From: Oegoconia quadripuncta
Lineage: Eukaryota > Arthropoda > Insecta > Lepidoptera > Autostichidae
Direction of reading: 5' to 3'
Assembly: GCA_949316235.1 (NCBI GenBank)
Contig: OX438750.1
Coordinates: forward strand, 310,001-374,000
Length of the DNA stretch: 64,000 nt
The position numbers and the translations under genes were made by a program. Below, piece after piece: positions 1-10,434 of the stretch (the first letter of the stretch is position 1; each line of letters starts with the position of its first letter). The notes below the pieces were generated by a model. The model did not search any database. It was not told the origin of the DNA and saw only the letters and a program-made list of their open reading frames with translations.

Positions 1-534
1 TCAATTTGATAAAGCAGCAAATTGATTGTATAACTTCATTGACTTCAGCTTCGTCATTGGTCGAATTTAATAGTTGGTGATGAAGTTACACAATAAAGAA
101 GATGATGTTGTTTCACATTGGACTTCTGAGGCGGGATCATCTGAGCTCAACAGGCTAAGGGGTGAGGGGTGCCGGGGAGGGGGAGAGGGTGTAACCAATG
201 AATACAATTACCGTAATTGTGTTTGCGATGAGCCTTGGACATAGTACAGACAGGCAAAGCAGTGAGACAACACGTTTAGGTGTAACCACGCAGAAAAAAC
301 AAAGAAAAGACCGTCCAAACACATTTTGCTGTAGACGCGGCGTCCCCCTGAAAGGCTACCCGTACCTTTGTGGCGACATCTATTGTTTATTAGGAAAAGA
401 ACTTTGTAAATTGTGTTTTTAATAAATACAAGTGAAATGTTAATTTGATCTGTAACAAACACTATTATTGGAGAAAATCGTAAACTTACTCAACTCGTGT
501 GAACGCGACAAGTAATTTGGATGTAATGCACTAT
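1..534. other. Unassigned AT-rich DNA
   Basis: I see no gene and no recognised repeat here. Short open frames (about 198-422 plus and 208-462 minus) have no recognisable domain and overlap each other on opposite strands, as chance frames do. Confidence 0.4.
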
Positions 535-800
535 GGTGACGTTACAATCTCATTTAGAACCACTTGACACAGTCGTATACACAGACTCTACTTTGTTTTG
601 CTCTTATTTGTTCGTAGAGCATTTTTAGTTGTCCGCCTGGCTAGCTTTTACCATCGTATGGTGCCGTCGTCGTCAGCCGCCAAGCAGGTATACTGATAGT
701 ATTGTGTACCTCCTATAAAACAGTCAGGCCTAAAAATTTATTTGGGGGTGGTAAGACCGTTTCCACCTTCGGCCTCATATTTACTTAACATAAGATATGT
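535..800 (+). repeat. Degenerate SINE-E-related fragment
   Basis: The 632-795 part matches the SINE-E body (the 'tccgcctggctagct' box, a decayed snippet near 'gccgccaagcag', and the 'cttccaccttcggcctcat' box) with many changes. The 535-650 part matches 11700-11815 on the opposite strand, including a shared stretch around 'gtatacacagactctac'. This suggests a SINE-E relative with a different 5' region. The tRNA-like head is not visible. Confidence 0.5.
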
Positions 801-1394
801 AAAACTAATGTGTTATGCTCTCCAGCTCTTCAGATGTTAGGCTGTCAATTGTTCGCAACGCAAAATTCACAAAATTAATTAACTAACTGTTTATTAAACT
901 AGGACAAAGTTGAGATGAAAAAGCAACGCCGCTGATTTTCAGTTCCTGCAGCGGAGTACTTGCTGCCAACAAAGAATTACATTTTATTGCATTGCTTGTA
1001 TTGTATTTAAGGCAGTTACAATAATAATTATAGGTATTATTTTATAATTGATCTTAATAAATAAATTTAACGAAATTAAACTCTAATGTACGAGGAAACG
1101 ACCAACATTGTAGATTAATTGCGTTTAAAGATATTTTAGTTATATTACTGCAGTGTAAGTTACACTGTGACGTTTCGGGATTATGTCTCGGGACCCGCGG
1201 GAACTTCAAACGACTTCTCCGCGGAGTTCTGAGAAACAGCGAACTGTGCAAAGTGAGAAAAAATTGTCGTTCCTTTCTTGGAAACTAAAACGGTTTACAG
1301 CCTTTTCATATAACTTTTTAAATTAATATTTATATTAGAAGAAAATATGCATTAGTAAATAAAATTGCGACGACGACGTGTTGACTTCTAACAT
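801..1394. other. Unassigned AT-rich DNA
   Basis: No gene or known family recognised. A frame at 1054-1251 (minus, 65 codons) shows no domain and is probably chance. Confidence 0.35.
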
Positions 1395-1685
1395 ATTTTT
1401 TTTTTGGTCGAATTTACTGTTCTCGTAGAAGACAAACGGATCCCTAGAGCCATGTCATATTTTTTTAATTTCTTCAGTTTAGGTACATTTGTCACAGTCA
1501 CTCTTCAGTAAAGTTTCTTCAGTAAGAAAGTTTCGTTACACACTTTAATTTACACTTCCTTTCACTTGTACACCATCACTGACTTTTGCCGTAGAATATT
1601 CTAATTATTAAGTTTCAAAATTCAGAATGCATAATGTTAAAGAAATAAGAACAAAAATGCAACGTCACTCATTGAGGTCCCGCCA
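1395..1685 (-). repeat. SINE-A, old copy (tail type B)
   Basis: Read on the minus strand, it starts at the family's 'ggcgggacctc' head (1685) and passes through the 'gtgtaaattaaagtg' region. It ends in the variant tail with a 'catggctctagggatcc' stretch and a poly-A represented here by poly-T. It is diverged and has lost most of the central block that contains 'ccacaagaagccgcc'. Terminal duplications are not clear. Confidence 0.6.
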
Positions 1686-1761
1686 ATACCATATACGGAG
1701 GTTGCATTTGGGTTGCATGGACTATAAGCTGGGATACTCGTCGACTTTTGCACAAACGTTT

Positions 1762-1965
1762 TAGAATAGAATAGAATAACTTTATTCGCTGACAGAAATA
1801 CAAGGTACACAGAAACAATTCACAACAAGCAATAACAGTACAGAAAGCCAGACAATTTTATAATTTATGTGCGCCCTGTACCAGGCCAACGAATTGGATC
1901 TGACTCAGCATAAAGTTGCAGGGAGACCCCACAACGCTGATAATTCTGCCAGAACCAAAGACTTA
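1762..1965 (-). repeat. LINE 3'-UTR-like repeat (family O)
   Basis: Shares its plan with 15027-15295: a T-rich/'tttattc' start on the plus strand, then 'ctgactcagcat', 'gctgataattctgccag' and 'accaaag'. The other copy has the same blocks in the same order. The minus orientation ending in 'gaataaa' fits a retroelement 3' end. No coding part is visible. Confidence 0.45.
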
Positions 1966-2155
1966 CGCATTACGGTAACGTTAATGTATACCTGTTTATT
2001 ATCCCAACAATAATATGAAAAAAATAAATGTAACAATAATCACTCAACAAATATAAAATCATGTAAATAGTTCATGTAACGAGTCAGATAACACCATTGT
2101 CCGTTATACATACTGGCTATACAATTATAATATTATTGAGGGCATTTCAATTTCA

Positions 2156-2207
2156 GGTGAGATTGTGGTCAAACGCGAATCCAGTCAATCATAAAAAAAA
2201 AAAAATT
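2156..2207 (+). repeat. LINE-T 3'-end stub with poly-A
   Basis: About 50 bases identical in plan to the end of the LINE-T copy at 44334-44382: 'gtgagattgtggtcaaacg', 'aatccagtcaatcat', then an A run. It is an extremely 5'-truncated insertion lying just upstream of SINE-A at 2231. Confidence 0.65.
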
Positions 2208-2230
2208 TGCACACTTTTAAGTAATAATTT

Positions 2231-2624
2231 GACTTTTTGGCGGGAACTCGGCGAGTGAAGTAGCATTTTTCTTTATAAGTCTTAAAATTTGTGCATTCTA
2301 ACTTTTGAAGCTTAATAATGGCAGAATATTGTGCAACAAACGTTAGTGTTGGTGTACAGGTGAAGGGAAGTGTAAATTAAAGTGCGTAACGGAGCTTTCG
2401 GGTTCCCACAAGAAGCCGCCAAAATCTTTTGTAAAGCATTCTGCCACTTTACTGAAGAATGACTTGACCGTGACTAGACTCTGTATACGACGAATTACTT
2501 GTTTTGATTGAGACTGGCCTATAAACTGAAGAAATAAGATAAATAAAAATTTTCACTCGAAACTGGCAGTAATGTCCCTCGACAATGAGGTTGACTGGTT
2601 GCCATCCTCAAAAATAAGAAGAAG
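2231..2624 (+). mobile_element. SINE-A, complete copy (GAA-repeat tail)
   Basis: About 394 bp. The head 'ctttttggcgggaactcgg' is followed by the family body and a tail ending in 'aataagaagaagaa'. It is flanked by a 12-bp direct duplication, 'aagtaataattt' (2219-2230 and 2625-2636). Variable-length duplications plus a short-repeat tail indicate retrotransposition. No tRNA-like A/B box is evident. The enzyme source is unknown; an RTE-type LINE is plausible because RTE elements often end in short repeats. Confidence 0.8.
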
Positions 2625-2636
2625 AAGTAATAATTT

Positions 2637-3384
2637 TAATGTTTGGTATGCTGTGCTACATCTTATTTTATGTCTGTGGTCAGGTTGCTCGACGCGTATC
2701 CCATACAGCTTATGTTAACTGCGAGATTTTTATGTACAAATAACAATATTGCTTGTTTCAAATAGGTATAAGATATCTGATGAACTATCGAAGCTAACAC
2801 TTTTGTATGGAAACGGGCTCAGCTATTCGTTGTGTTCGGTTTGTTACTATTTATACGTCTGACTGAACTCAAAAAACTAATACCAAAGTACTTAGAGCGC
2901 GGCAATACCATTAAGTGGTCTTGATAAATAAACTTTTGATATATGGTCAAAGGCGTCTCCAATCCATTAAGCAAATAAAATGAAACAATTCCGTTGAATC
3001 GGATATGAAAGTTGTATTCGCGTTATAAATACATCTTCTCATTACATTTTTTAATCACGCCACAGATTAAAAATCGTTTTGTACCATTGATAATTAAAAA
3101 GCGAATACCGGTGCGTCCGTTGACAATAGCGAATGACGCGGCGAAAGTGATTGATTATTTATTACACTTTCTATCAACATGTACACTGAACATCGCGAAT
3201 AGATGATAATTGGTGTCGATCCGCTTGGCGCACGATTAATCTAAATTTAGACTGTTTATCCTTTTTTTAACTTTAAGCGCACAAAAAGGACGACATGACA
3301 GTTTTACCTACTGTTCCGAAATCATAACTATTCATCATAAATATTAAAAAGACCCGGTCCACACGCAGTAATACCTAATAAGTG
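2637..3384. other. Unassigned, possibly unique DNA
   Basis: No matches to the other families in the window. The 3090-3230 part is less AT-rich and has interspersed 'gcgtccg', 'tgacgcggcg' and 'ttgattatttattac' motifs. A regulatory role is only a guess. The 64-codon frame at 3012-3206 has no recognised domain. Confidence 0.3.
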
Positions 3385-3735
3385 TGTGACCTTCCCAGCC
3401 CACCTATGGGGTCGAGTCACGAGGTGTATATGAACTGAAGGGGCGTGACAGCTCAGGCCAAGGTCAAAACAGAACACGGATCACCACACCAACTTATTTA
3501 TTGAGAGAAACAGGTAGTCCAGAGGATCGAAAGGGCCTTAAAACTAAAAAATTAACAATTGAGATGTAAAAAAAAATATGTCGGTGCGACTGAGTTGAAA
3601 TCTGAAAATCAATGTCCCAAAAAAAAAGATCCGTCATTTCATCAGTCAATTAGTCAGTTTAAAATTTCGAATTTGAACTCCAATAACCCAAACCCACCAA
3701 TGAGTGTCAACTCAAAAGAACGACACCGTTACAAG
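3385..3735 (+). repeat. Repeat family S (unclassified)
   Basis: Matches 38903-39060 plus 39481-39597 nearly throughout: 'tgtgaccttcccagccca', 'ggtgtatatg', 'cagctcaggcca', 'ccaacttatttattgagaga', then 'ccgtcatttcatcagtca' and 'cgacaccgttacaa'. The second copy is split by a chimeric LINE insertion. Starting with TG it might be LTR-derived, but no partner LTR or coding part is present. Confidence 0.55.
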
Positions 3736-3899
3736 TGTATGCCAAGAATCCATTTCTAGATATTTCAAAGTAGCTAATATTTTTGTATGGAAAAATACGA
3801 ATATTCTGACATTGACATAACGACTTATTTGCATTGTCAGTCATAATTTTTAAAAGGTAAAACTAGAGCAGTGACCTCTCTATGTTATTTAATATTTAA

Positions 3900-4190
3900 A
3901 TAACCGTCTCCGTGGCTCAATGTAAACAACATAGGGCTTACGATTGAGAGGTTCGGGTTCGATTCCCAGCGGGGTACATGTTTAGTACTCGGTTTGGTTG
4001 GTGGTAGGGCATTTTAAATGTCCGCCTGGCTAGCTACCACCATCTTATCTAAATCTGCCGCCAGGCAGCAATGTTAATAGCATTGTTGTGTTTCGGTTGT
4101 CATAGATAAGATAACCAGTTCCCCAAATGTGTTGGGGTTTCCGGGTCAGTACGCTTCCACCTTCGGCCTCATCTTCACTTAACAAATATA
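3900..4190 (+). mobile_element. SINE-E (tRNA-headed), near-complete
   Basis: The head reads 'ccgtctccgtggctcaatg' (A-box-like) and then 'ggttcgggttcgattccc' (B box), followed by the family body: 'tccgcctggctagctacc', 'gccgccaggcagcaatg', 'gtgttggggtttccgggt', 'cttccaccttcggcc'. The last part of the tail (the 'tgattgaggtcaa...cataaaa' block) is missing. It is not a functional tRNA gene, because the tRNA fold is incomplete and fused to an unrelated body. Confidence 0.8.
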
Positions 4191-4945
4191 TTAATTTCGC
4201 TGTACCAATAGGATCTTTGTTTAAATATTACTTACCAAGTAAATACAAAAGGAGAATATATACGTATTTTAAAAACAACAATTAAAAAAGAGTACAATTA
4301 GGCTGCCTTATCAATAAATGATTTGAGTTTGAGTTTAAAAGCAATCTTTGGGTAGTACAATTTCATAGAACAATATCTAATAGAGAGAAAGACATCAGAC
4401 CTCTTCTTTTTTAGTAACATCGATAAATATCGGCACATCCCTAACTTTAGTACGAAACTGTAAATTGAAAGGAATGTAAACCCTATACCACAAACTGCGC
4501 AGTGCATGATCGGGAGTTAATAATAATAAATTCCATTTTATCATCTCGTGCTATCCATCGCCTCAGCTGTTTACATTGGCCCAACTACAACAAACATAAC
4601 GAACGACTTCCCACCAGTGTTGCCACTCGCAGTTTACAAAACGTCCTACATTCTTTGCAATCTTCTTTATTCCTACTACTTATTACATATAGAGGGTTAT
4701 GTATTTGTATTATTTGGTTTGTGTGGCAGCAAATTGTAACATTCTAATGATGTGGATGTACAGTCGCGGAATGAAGAGTTTCCTCATCTTGAAGTTGAAT
4801 TTTGTTTGTAGACACCTATGGCCTGGGTTGAGATTCGTCCCTCAATCAAATTAAAAACATTTTTAATTCATAAGATACATAAGTAACATCGGGATGACAT
4901 ACATTGACATACTCACTAATTCCGATATAAAGGTTTATATTCTAA
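4191..4945. other. Unassigned DNA
   Basis: No gene recognised. Overlapping frames at 4298-4507 (minus), 4502-4747 and 4548-4739 (plus) show no known domain and occupy mutually overlapping frames, so they are probably chance. Confidence 0.35.
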
Positions 4946-5180
4946 CTAGCTTTCCTCCCGCGACTTCGTCCGCGTGGAAGATTTTATCAAAATACAAACA
5001 ACAAACTTTCATCCCCTATTTTATCCCCTTGGGGGTAGAATTTATCAAAATCCTTTCTTAGCGGATGCCTACGTCATAACATCTACCTGCATGCCAAATT
5101 TCAGCCCGATCCGTCCAGTGGTTTGGGCTGGGCGTTGATAGACCACTATGTCAGTCACCTTTGAGTTATATATATTTAGA
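4946..5180 (-). mobile_element. Non-autonomous Helitron-like element
   Basis: On the minus strand it begins TC (5180-5179, preceded by A) and ends CTAG (4949-4946, followed by T), the classic Helitron insertion between A and T without target duplication. A GC-rich stretch ('cccgcgacttcgtccgcg') lies just inside the CTAG end where Helitrons carry a hairpin. The body ('atttcagcccgatccgtcc') is a widespread insect repeat type. No Rep/helicase coding. Confidence 0.7.
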
Positions 5181-5399
5181 TTTATATATTTGCGCAAGCA
5201 TAACTCTTGTTCCAACAAACATACACACACATATGCACACTCTCTCACACTCACACACTCGAATCAAAGATTATGGCCACATCCTGTCTCACAACGTAAG
5301 AGCCACTCCAGAGGGCGAGGGGCTGATGTCCATACTATGAACACAGGTTTCCTAGTACGGACACCAGTCGTTCACAAAAGCTGTTTATATATCTCATAA

Positions 5400-5765
5400 A
5401 TTAAGCATTGTTAAACAATGTATTTATTTTTGTGAGAAAAAATAAAAACTTTTTGTATTGTATTTATCGCAATGAGGTTCCTGTTGATATACAAAATCTT
5501 CCTTTCAATAAATTGAAAGATACTATAAAACAGAAACTTATTAAGTAAGCATATTATAAAATATCAGATTATTTAGATGATAAACATTCATGGACAAAAC
5601 CAGCCCGTTCGCATAACCAGGTCTTATGCCTTTTTGTAATATAAAAAGCTTTTTTTAAAGAGCAACCTCTCGAGTTTCTTGCTTGTTCTTCTCGGGGGAA
5701 AATTGCCTTTTGAACAAGCAGTAGCTTAAAGAAATAATATACAACTAGTACAAAATAGTTTTACC
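5400..5765 (+). repeat. LINE-J 3' end (RT C-terminus plus 3' UTR)
   Basis: Matches the LINE-J 3' region: 'gttcctgttgatatacaaa', 'aaagatactataaaacagaa', then the 3' UTR with 'ctcgagtttcttgcttgttc' and 'gaacaagcagtagctta'. The last residues of a reverse transcriptase C-terminal tail can be read but the frame is broken. Related copies are at 22385, 22835 (minus), 32561 (minus), 35520, 42540 and 46330. Confidence 0.65.
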
Positions 5766-5949
5766 CTGAAACCTCAAACCAATAATCTTTCAAACGCTCA
5801 TATCAGTCTAAAGTGGGGTAAAAGTCTGAAAGTGGTCACACTTGTACGTCCACACTCTGCGTCGGCGCCACATCACATTGAAGTAAACGTAACTACACTA
5901 GTCACCGCTAAAACGTGTGGAATTGTATACGTCATCATCGCCTTGTCCA
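5766..5949. other. Unassigned DNA between LINE-J and element L
   Basis: Short stretch with no recognised content. Confidence 0.3.
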
Positions 5950-6322
5950 GTAAGGATAAACTTTAACTTCCTATGATCTTAAAGGCCGTGATTTTTTGCA
6001 CATAGATAGAGTGTACCTGTCAGTGATAGAATAAAAATGTTTTCTAATAAATCGGTAGCTTGATTTAGATATAGTATATGTATTTAGTAATAAAACATAG
6101 ACTACCACTTTGAATTTTATTGCGTGGGAGAATATACTTACAACTCCGTCCTGTACCTAACTACAAAAAAAAACGATCAATAAGTTCTACATATCTATAA
6201 ATAAATTTAACGAGGGTTAATATCACTATTTTTAGAAAATATAAAGTAGCCATTGATTAATTTTTTTTAGAAATTGTTTTAGGAGATCTTAGCATCTTCT
6301 ACAACGCAATGAAGTTCACAGT

Positions 6323-7535
6323 GGTGTCGATTCGGAAAACTAAACTAAAACAAAACCAGAGGGCCTATTACGTAAATTTAAACGTTTCAATCGGCCATCG
6401 GCCATCGTTTACGATCATCGACCACTCGTATAAAAGTTACTGCATTACGTATGTCGTCGTTTGACACTCGTATACAATGAATGAATGATATTGTAATTGT
6501 CCAAAAGTATTGCTACTCGACACTAGACGGCGCTATTGTGTACTTTTTTCGTTAACACCTTGGGCTAAAAGAGCGCAATAGAAAGGGATGCCCTTATACC
6601 CAGAATAACGTTATCTCACTCTATTTTTGCATTACATAATTTCTAACCTACCAAATTTGTACATGCAGTGCTGCCAATTACGAAAAAATTCCTCGATTTG
6701 TGGGAAAATAGAGAGTGAGGAATAATTTAAATCGGGAATTTATCGGGGAATCAAGGCCAATAAAATTTGTAAAAGAACCCATAGTATTTTTATTGCTAAT
6801 CGTGTTACTACATTTTTTACGTAATAAGAACAACAACTTTTCAAGTTAAAGTAAAACATTAAACAACATTTTACATGAAACAATATTGTACTTCTTTAAT
6901 TATCATTTCGGAGAAATTTCTGGAAAATTACGTAGGAACCATTAAAAATATTGTTTAATACATGCTTCGATCATCTACATGACTCATACATCATCATGTA
7001 ATAAAAATAATTTTATAATAGTAGGTTATTTGTCGAAATATTCACTTTTTGGAAAAGGTATTTGTTCTACAAATTATTAGTAGGAGCACTAGCTTAACTA
7101 ATAAACGTAAAACACGTTTTTGAAATAATATTTTTTTGCAATAACAAAAGAATCATAAGAATTCTTAGTACCTATAGTGAATACGAATACGATTGGGGTA
7201 AACCCCGACTCACCTTTATCAATAACGTTTGAATCGTATACGATGTGCATAGGTAATGCCGATGTCATTACTTTTGTATGAGAGATCATTCATTCATCGT
7301 CAATCGTATCGATGACACTCGCATTCGTAATCGTTTGAAATGCGTAATAAGATTTCGCGAGTTTGACGTCGATGATCGTAATAATCGTTTACGATGGACT
7401 CATCGATTGACTTACGTAATAGATCCTCAGTTTTAAAATAGTACTGTCTCTTTCTCCCTGGAACAGTACGATGCAACAGCACCACTCCAAAACTGGTTTA
7501 GTTTAGTTTAGTTGGTGTACATCCGAATCGACACC
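6323..7535. mobile_element. 1.2-kb DNA transposon with 13-bp terminal inverted repeats
   Basis: The ends are exact inverted copies of 'ggtgtcgattcgg' (6323-6335 and 7523-7535), flanked by 'agt' on both sides (6320-6322, 7536-7538). Removing it restores the element L sequence '...cacagtggtaac...', matching the copy near 63915. The subterminal regions are full of 'atcg' / 'cgat' clusters (6390-6430, 7290-7410), as expected for transposase binding sites. No intact transposase is present; frames at 7098-7289 and 7300-7485 (minus) have no recognised domain. A 3-bp duplication hints at PIF/Harbinger, but this is not established. Confidence 0.65.
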
Positions 7536-7645
7536 AGTGGTAACTTTAATTTAATATTGTAGGTATTATAACTAAATATTTATACTAAGTATATCTAAAG
7601 CAAGCTATAGAATTATAGAAGCTAAAGCTATAGAAATTGACGACC

Positions 7646-7912
7646 TGTTTGGTGTAGTGGTTAGCAACTCTGCTGCTATACCAAAAGGTCGCGGGTTCGA
7701 ATCCCGCTAGGGGCATATGTTTGTATGATGAATACAGACATGTGTTCCCGAGTTATGGATATTTTTCATTTATACATGTATTTATTTACAAAAAAACATG
7801 TATTTGTGTAGTTTATCAACCATCTGGTATCTATAATACAAGCCTAGCTGCTTAGTGTGGAACTAGATGGCGCTGTGTGTATGTGCAAAGATATTTATTT
7901 ATTTATATTTAT
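7646..7912 (+). mobile_element. SINE-D (tRNA-headed), near-complete
   Basis: Head 'tggtgtagtggttagcaac' (A box) and 'gcgggttcgaatcccgc' (B box), then a body with 'catatgtttgtatgatgaat', 'acccatct/accatctggtatc' and 'ggaactagatggcgctg', ending in 'tatttatttattta'. It is inserted in element L. It is one of about ten SINE-D copies in the window. Confidence 0.8.
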
Positions 7913-8066
7913 AGGTTAGAATTTTTTTTTATTCTATTACTACTAAGGGTACTCTGTCCTTCTACAAAAATTCTGAAACTTTAAGATTAGGTACATGTTT
8001 AGTACTCGGTTTGGTTGGCGGTAGGGCATTTTAAATGTCTGCTTGGATAGTTGCCGTTTTATCTAA

Positions 8067-8441
8067 GGCCCGTATTAAGAAACCGTTCTCAATATTGACA
8101 TGGCCTCAAGTTGACGCTTGAGAATCTTTTTTTTTTTTTTTTTTATGCACAACGGGTTTTTGTACTTGACCTCAATCACACCTGATGTTAAGTGAAGATG
8201 AGGTCGAAGGTGGAAGCGTACTGACCCGGAAACCCCAACACATTTGGGGGACTGGCTATCTTATCTCTGACAACCGGAACGCAACAATGCTATTAACATT
8301 GCTGCTTGGCGGCAGATTTAGATAAGATGGTGGTAGCTAGCCAGGCGGATCTGCTGCATAATAAAACAGCATCAGAAAAAATGGTCTTGAGACTGAGACG
8401 CGGTCTCAATCAATCTCAAGAACAATTTATTAATACGGGCC
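8067..8441. mobile_element. MITE-F with nested SINE-E
   Basis: The terminal inverted repeats 'ggcccgtatta' (8067) and 'taatacgggcc' (8441) are flanked by TAA. Internal pieces 'ctcaagttgacgcttgag' and 'ggtctcaatcaatctcaag' match the MITE-F ends. The centre is replaced by a SINE-E in minus orientation (about 8130-8350) starting with a T run on the plus strand. Confidence 0.65.
8130..8350 (-). mobile_element. SINE-E, 5'-truncated, inside MITE-F
   Basis: T run, then 'atgcacaacggg', 'ctcaatcacacctgatg', 'ggaagcgtactgacccgg' and 'agccaggcgga', the reverse complement of the SINE-E body. The tRNA head is absent, consistent with 5' truncation during reverse transcription. Confidence 0.7.
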
Positions 8442-8671
8442 TAAGTCTGCCGCCAAACAGCAATGTTAATAGCATTGTTGCGTTCCGGTTGTCAGAGATA
8501 AGATAGCCAATCCGCCAAATAAAATGAGGTTTCTGGGTCAGTACGCTTCACCTTCGGCTTCATCTTCACTTAACATCAGTTGTGATTGAGGTCACGTGCT
8601 TAGGTGTTGTGCATAAAAAAATATTATAACAATTTTACAGACAGAGAGAATCATGTATAACTTCTAACTCA

Positions 8672-8879
8672 TCTAATATATTATTATATAAATGCGAAAG
8701 TTGTTTGTTTAAGTGTTTGTTTGTTGATCAATCACGACGAAGCAGATGAACGGATTTCAATGAAATTTGTTAGTAAGTAGATAGAACTTACCCTGGATTA
8801 AAATATAAGATATTTTTATAACGATAAAGTGAGTAGTTCCCGAGGGATAATCAAACTAATCATATCCGCGAAAAACTAG
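8672..8879 (+). mobile_element. Helitron-K, non-autonomous
   Basis: Begins TC after an A (8672) and ends CTAG (8876-8879) before a T. The body has 'aaatgcgaaag', 'tgtttgtttgttgatcaatc', 'agatgaacggattt' and 'ataaagtgagtagttcccg'. The GC-rich terminal hairpin is eroded in this copy. No coding sequence. Confidence 0.65.
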
Positions 8880-8887
8880 TAGAAAAT

Positions 8888-9670
8888 AAATAAAAGAAAG
8901 TGCGTAAGTGCGTGTGTGCTTGGTTGATGGATTAATTGATAGCCCTACGACTAAGACTTGGGATCTGAAGCTTCTGGATATTGGTAATTAAGTAATTATA
9001 TAGTTTATCGAAATAGACCCATAATTGAACGAGGAAATAACTTTGACATTTTTTTTTGTCTGAGAACAGCCGAATACGGCCTGCTATGAACGTATACCGT
9101 AGATAATTTTCAACATACTTGCTCATAAAATGGATCTAATTCACCGGTTTTAGATATAAAGCAGCTCATAAAACACGCGTGTGTTATAAACGCAAATAGT
9201 GAAGTTATATTCTATAACCGCACTATTTGCTATGGCAAAGAGCATAAGTCTCATACAGCCAGCTGATAACACCATCAGCCCGTTGAATAAAATATCACTG
9301 ATTTTTTTTTCAAATTTTACAGCCAGCCAGTGGACAGCGCTTGGGCAGTTTTTTATTCTGTTTCCTCGCAAGTATGTTGAAAAACGTCGTGCGATATACG
9401 TACGTGCGTATATTGGTTAAATACACTCGGCTCTTTCACGCCCTCGCCTTCGGCTCGGATTGAAATTCCGCCTCCGAAAAAGTGTTATAGCCACCATCTT
9501 AAATCGTAATGTACTATTATTAGTGGTCACACTGAATTACTTTTTTTTTCAAACAGTTTCAACTACAAATAAGAGAAGCAATTGTTCCGAACCGCATGAA
9601 GGTAGCAACCTTTGCCTATGCTACAGTTGTAGACACGGACAGTAGACTGTCTTGAATTCCTGCTTTTATA
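8888..9670. other. Unassigned DNA with chance-like frames
   Basis: Frames at 8932-9126 (minus), 9150-9371 (minus), 9199-9420 (plus) and 9460-9645 (plus) show no recognisable domain. The 9150/9199 pair overlap on opposite strands. I see nothing to assign. Confidence 0.35.
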
Positions 9671-9681
9671 GGTATTAACGA

Positions 9682-10080
9682 GGCTTTTTGGCGGGAACTC
9701 GGCGAGTGAAGTAGCATTTTTCTTTATAGGTCTTAAAATTTGTGCATTCTAACTTTTGAAGCTTAATAATGGCAGAATATTGTGCAGCAAACGTTAGTGT
9801 TGGTGTACAGGTGAAGGGAAGTGTAAATTAAAGTGCGTAACGGAGCTTTCGGGTTCCCACAAGAAGCCGCCAAAATCTTTTGTAAAGCATTCTGCCACTT
9901 TACTGAAGAATGACTTGACCGTGACTAGACTCTGTATACGACGAATTACTTGTTTTGATTGAGACTGACCTATAAACTGAAGAAATAAGATAAATAAAAA
10001 TTTTCACTCGAAACTGGCAGTAATGTCCCTCGACAATGAGGTTGACTGGTTGCCATCCTCAAAAATAAGAAGAAGAAGAA
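9682..10080 (+). mobile_element. SINE-A, complete copy (GAA-repeat tail)
   Basis: 399 bp, very close to the copy at 2231. Flanked by an 11-bp duplication 'ggtattaacga' (9671-9681 and 10081-10091). Ends in a run of 'gaa' units. Few differences from its sister suggest recent spread. Confidence 0.8.
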
Positions 10081-10159
10081 GGTATTAACGATTTTTTTTT
10101 ATATATACAATAATCCTAAATTGTATTAAAAGATCTCGGTTTCCTGTTTAACAATGTTG

Positions 10160-10305
10160 ACGATTTTTTAAATTCAAACTTTCCTGAATCCTACAACCTG
10201 GGGATCTTCAAGATCGCGTGCTTCATCTTCGACCACACCGTCACTTTCCATCAGATGAGATTGTGGTCAAACGGGTATCCAGTTCATCGTAAAAAAACAG
10301 ATATT
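10160..10305 (+). repeat. LINE-T 3' end, 5'-truncated
   Basis: Contains 'tttcctgaatcctacaacc', 'gggatcttcaaga', 'cgcgtgcttcatcttcg' and 'gagattgtggtcaaacggg', ending in an A run. This matches the RT C-terminus and end of the LINE-T copy at 43988-44373. There is an internal deletion after 'ttcaaga'. Confidence 0.65.
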
Positions 10306-10434
10306 ATTGTTAAAAGTACAAACCCTTCGTGCATAAAATTAAAAAAAAAAAAAAAAAATTATTTATATAAATTATATTAATTACATATTTGTTTGTCTAT
10401 TGATCTATGTATGTATGTGTATGTAAATATACGA

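Larger units (their letters stand above)
5950..7990. mobile_element. Element L (long inverted-repeat MITE), split by two insertions
   Basis: Both ends carry the same inverted sequence: left 'gatagagtgtacc...agtgatagaataaaaatg', right 'attctattactactaagggtactctgtcc' read in reverse. Inner inverted blocks include 'aatcggtagcttg' / 'caagctatag'. Without the 1213-bp insertion (6323-7535) and the SINE-D (about 7646-7912) the core is roughly 550 bp. Other copies are at 14155-15020 and 63585-64000. It has no coding capacity. Confidence 0.65.
7991..8630 (+). mobile_element. SINE-E (plus) split by MITE-F, which is itself split by SINE-E (minus)
   Basis: The outer SINE-E runs 7991-8066 and 8445-8625. 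It is interrupted at 'atctaa|...|taagtctgccgcc' by a MITE-F, with TAA duplicated at 8064-8066 and 8442-8444. Consensus SINE-E reads 'atctaaatctgccgcc' there, so the interruption is a clean insertion. This is a direct record of relative insertion order. Confidence 0.7.

Noticed and set aside
5148..5399. 83-codon plus frame with HTHTYAHSLTLTHS
   Set aside because: Low-complexity translation of a 'cacaca/ctcaca' stretch (5215-5262) starting inside the Helitron-like element.
7663..7715. tRNA gene with good A and B boxes
   Set aside because: The same head recurs at the start of every SINE-D copy, fused to a common body; similar heads begin SINE-C, SINE-E and SINE-I. No free-standing tRNA gene was found.
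8306..8506. Open frame starting MAADLDKMVV, repeated at 61453-61641
   Set aside because: Both frames are translations of the SINE-E body in reverse; the shared peptide comes from the repeat, not from a protein family.
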